A stretch of DNA of 7,116 bases from an uncultured Ruminococcus sp. (GTDB lineage: Bacteria; Bacillota; Clostridia; Lachnospirales; Lachnospiraceae). The stretch is from contig USKR01000065.1 in NCBI GenBank assembly GCA_900555215.1, positions 1 through 7,116 of the forward strand, given 5' to 3'. The translations under genes were made by a program, and so were the position numbers. Shown in pieces: positions 5,729 through 7,116 of the stretch. The stretch's first letter is position 1; each line of letters begins with the position of its first letter. Under the pieces are notes generated by a model. The model ran no database searches. It was not told the origin of the DNA and saw only the letters and a program-made list of their open reading frames with translations.

Positions 5729-5815
5729 AGACGGGCTCTCCCCTGCTTATCCCTGCGTCATAGCGGCATGACATAAACTGCCGGAGCTTGAGCAGAGCAG
5801 CCGGAGAGCCTGTTT
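5729..5815 (+). other. Long structured leader or terminator-like hairpin upstream of the regulator
   Basis: AGACGGGCTCTCC (5729-5741) pairs with GGAGAGCCTGTTT (5803-5815) over 13 bp with two G-T pairs. Inside it CTGCT (5743-5747) pairs with AGCAG (5796-5800). The apex holds GTCAT/ATGAC (5757-5761 and 5768-5772) or, alternatively, CGGCA/TGCCG (5764-5768 and 5779-5783). A TTTT run (5813-5816) overlaps the end of the stem and the ribosome site of the next gene lies 10 nt further on. It may terminate the BMC transcript, attenuate the regulator, or both. No known riboswitch class recognised. Confidence 0.55.
5757..5772. promoter_or_regulatory. Possible operator dyad (GTCAT-N6-ATGAC)
   Basis: A 16-bp inverted repeat with perfect 5-bp arms lies just downstream of the candidate -10 elements, a position where the DeoR-family product of the next gene could repress its own promoter. 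The same bases also fit the apex of the RNA hairpin, so the operator reading is uncertain. Confidence 0.2.
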
Positions 5816-5838
5816 TGGCATAAACAGGAGGCAGCGAT

Positions 5839-6609
5839 ATGCTTGCGATTGAGAGACGAAATGAAATCCTGGAAAAACTGCAGACCGACAGAAGAGTTGT
5901 TGTAAGTGAACTGAGCCAGCTGTATGATGTTTCGGAAGAAACAATCCGCAGAGATCTGGAGAAGCTGGTGAATGACGGTTACGCCATTAAAAGCTATGGC
6001 GGAGCTGTCATTAATGAAAATGTAAATATTGAACTGCCGTTCAATATCAGGAAGAACCGCAATATTGTGGGAAAACAGCATATTGCAGATTTGGTCAGCA
6101 AGATCGTGAAGGACGGGGACAGTATTATGCTGGATGCCAGTTCCACAGCAGTGTATATTGCAAAGGCACTGCAGGAAAAAGGTAAAAAGAACCTCACTGT
6201 CATCACGAATTCAATCGAGATCATTATCGAGCTGTTTGACGCTCAGGACTGGACGATCCTGTCAACGGGCGGGGCGTCCAGGGAAGGGTCTTTTGCCCTG
6301 GTCGGACCTCAGACTGATAAGATGATACGCTCGTATCATGTGGATAAGGCGATCATCTCGTGCAAAGGGATCGATGTTGACGCGGGTATGACGGATTCGG
6401 ATGAGCTTCATGCAAATAATAAGGCGACAATGCTGGCGGCTGCAACAGAGAAAATCCTGGCGATAGACAGCAGTAAATTCGACAAAACGGCATTTACGAA
6501 TATCGGCCCGCTGGACGACATTACGATGGTGATCACAGATGAGAAGCCGGAAGAAAAATGGCTCAGGACATTTAAAGAATCAGGAATAAAATGCATTTAT
6601 TCTGAATAG
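5839..6609 (+). CDS. DeoR-family transcriptional regulator
   Basis: A 256-residue cytoplasmic DNA-binding protein, full length for the family. The N-terminal winged helix-turn-helix spans about residues 4-57, with VSELSQLYDVSEETIRRDLEKL as the recognition region and GYAIKSYGGA as the wing. The C-terminal sensor domain (about 75-240) is of the sugar-phosphate isomerase-like type, with DASSTAVYIAKAL, ILSTGG, KGID and DSSKFDKTAF segments. Family members usually repress until a phosphorylated sugar intermediate binds; here a fuculose- or rhamnulose-phosphate would suit the inferred pathway, but nothing in the sequence fixes the ligand. AGGAGG at 5826-5831 is 7 nt before the ATG. It follows a structured 123-nt gap and lies 13 nt before the iron-type ADH, with which it is probably co-transcribed. 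Confidence 0.95.
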   Translation: MLAIERRNEILEKLQTDRRVVVSELSQLYDVSEETIRRDLEKLVNDGYAIKSYGGAVINENVNIELPFNIRKNRNIVGKQHIADLVSKIVKDGDSIMLDASSTAVYIAKALQEKGKKNLTVITNSIEIIIELFDAQDWTILSTGGASREGSFALVGPQTDKMIRSYHVDKAIISCKGIDVDAGMTDSDELHANNKATMLAAATEKILAIDSSKFDKTAFTNIGPLDDITMVITDEKPEEKWLRTFKESGIKCIYSE

Positions 6610-6622
6610 AGAGAGGACAGCT

Positions 6623-7116
6623 ATGAAGAGCTTTGATATTAAAACAAGAATATACTTTGGGGATCAGGCGCTGGAACGTCTGGCAGAAATCCCATATCAG
6701 AAAGTACTGGTCGTGACGGACCCGTTTATCGCCCAGGGGGAGATGATCGAGCTTGTGACAGAGCCTCTCCGGAAGGGGAACAAAGAGTTTGAAATCTTCA
6801 AGGACGTTGTGCCTGATCCGCCGATCGAGAAGATCAGCGAGGGCGTTAAAAAGATGCTTGAGTACCGTCCGGACGCAATCGTGGCAGTGGGAGGCGGATC
6901 TGCCATAGATTCATCAAAATCGATCCGCGAGTTTGCTCTGAGAGTCGACCACTATGCAGAAGTGGGACTGATCGCAATTCCTACAACGAGTGGAACGGGA
7001 TCTGAGGTGACCTCTTTCGCTGTTGTCACAGATCCGGCTGAACAGGTCAAATATCCGCTTGTTTCTAAATCCATGATGCCGGACGAGGCAATCCTGGATG
7101 CGGAGCTGGTAAAGAG
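6623..7116 (+). CDS. Iron-containing alcohol dehydrogenase, PduQ/EutG-like (5' part)
   Basis: The first 164 residues of a group III (iron-type) alcohol dehydrogenase; it runs off the right edge. The start MKSFDIKTRIYFGDQALERL resembles PduQ-type propanol dehydrogenases. The NAD-binding GGGSAIDSSK motif is at residues 90-99 and PTTSGTGSEVTS at 120-131, followed by KYPLVSKSMMPDEAILDAEL, all typical. The metal-binding Asp and three His residues would lie beyond the window, so the active site cannot be checked. It likely reduces propionaldehyde to propanol with NADH, recycling NAD+ for the aldehyde dehydrogenase; FucO-type lactaldehyde reductase is the main alternative. No obvious encapsulation extension at the N-terminus. 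It lies 13 nt after the regulator. Confidence 0.93.
   Translation, partial: MKSFDIKTRIYFGDQALERLAEIPYQKVLVVTDPFIAQGEMIELVTEPLRKGNKEFEIFKDVVPDPPIEKISEGVKKMLEYRPDAIVAVGGGSAIDSSKSIREFALRVDHYAEVGLIAIPTTSGTGSEVTSFAVVTDPAEQVKYPLVSKSMMPDEAILDAELVK

Overview
This window is the middle-to-downstream part of a bacterial microcompartment (BMC) operon, all on the + strand. Gene content, strong AGGAGG ribosome sites, moderate base composition and tight packing suggest an anaerobic Firmicute, most likely a Clostridia/Lachnospiraceae-type gut or plant-polymer fermenter. The species cannot be fixed from the sequence. From memory, the gene order (zinc ADH, three or more hexamer shell genes, pduL, eutN, RnfC/PduS-like, PduT-like, regulator) resembles the fucose/rhamnose-type glycyl-radical propanediol BMC loci (GRM5 class, e.g. 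Clostridium phytofermentans). The signature enzyme (glycyl radical diol dehydratase, its activase, class II aldolase, CoA-acylating aldehyde dehydrogenase) is not in the window, so the substrate is an inference.

Layout: 1-143 is the 3' end of an upstream gene, disturbed by an 80-bp-period tandem duplication. 176-1387 is a zinc-type alcohol dehydrogenase with an N-terminal encapsulation helix. 1398-2800 holds four hexamer-type shell genes (BMC-H): one with an enlarged pore loop, two near-identical PduA-like ones, and one with a Lys/Arg-pore signature. The last PduA-like gene carries a 43-residue basic N-terminal extension with a perfect second ribosome site and start codon at the canonical start. 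2801-2909 is a non-coding spacer with two perfect stem-loops. 2910-5715 encodes PduL (phosphotransacylase), the EutN/CcmL pentamer, a PduS/RnfC-like flavo-Fe-S protein and a PduT-like tandem-domain shell protein with the cluster-binding pore Cys38. 5716-5838 is a structured spacer with candidate promoter elements. 5839-6609 is a DeoR-family regulator, and from 6623 an iron-type alcohol dehydrogenase runs off the end.

How it works together (inference from family knowledge): a diol is dehydrated inside the shell to an aldehyde. The aldehyde is oxidised to acyl-CoA and, by PduL, to acyl-phosphate with CoA recycled, or reduced to alcohol by the ADHs with NAD+ recycled. PduS plus PduT form a likely electron path across the shell. 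The BMC-H, BMC-T and EutN proteins build the shell. The DeoR protein probably senses a sugar phosphate and controls the locus.

The points most worth a second look are the dual-start shell protein, the enlarged-pore shell protein, the extra pore cysteine in the PduT-like protein, the two structured intergenic RNAs, and the frameshifting duplication at the left edge.
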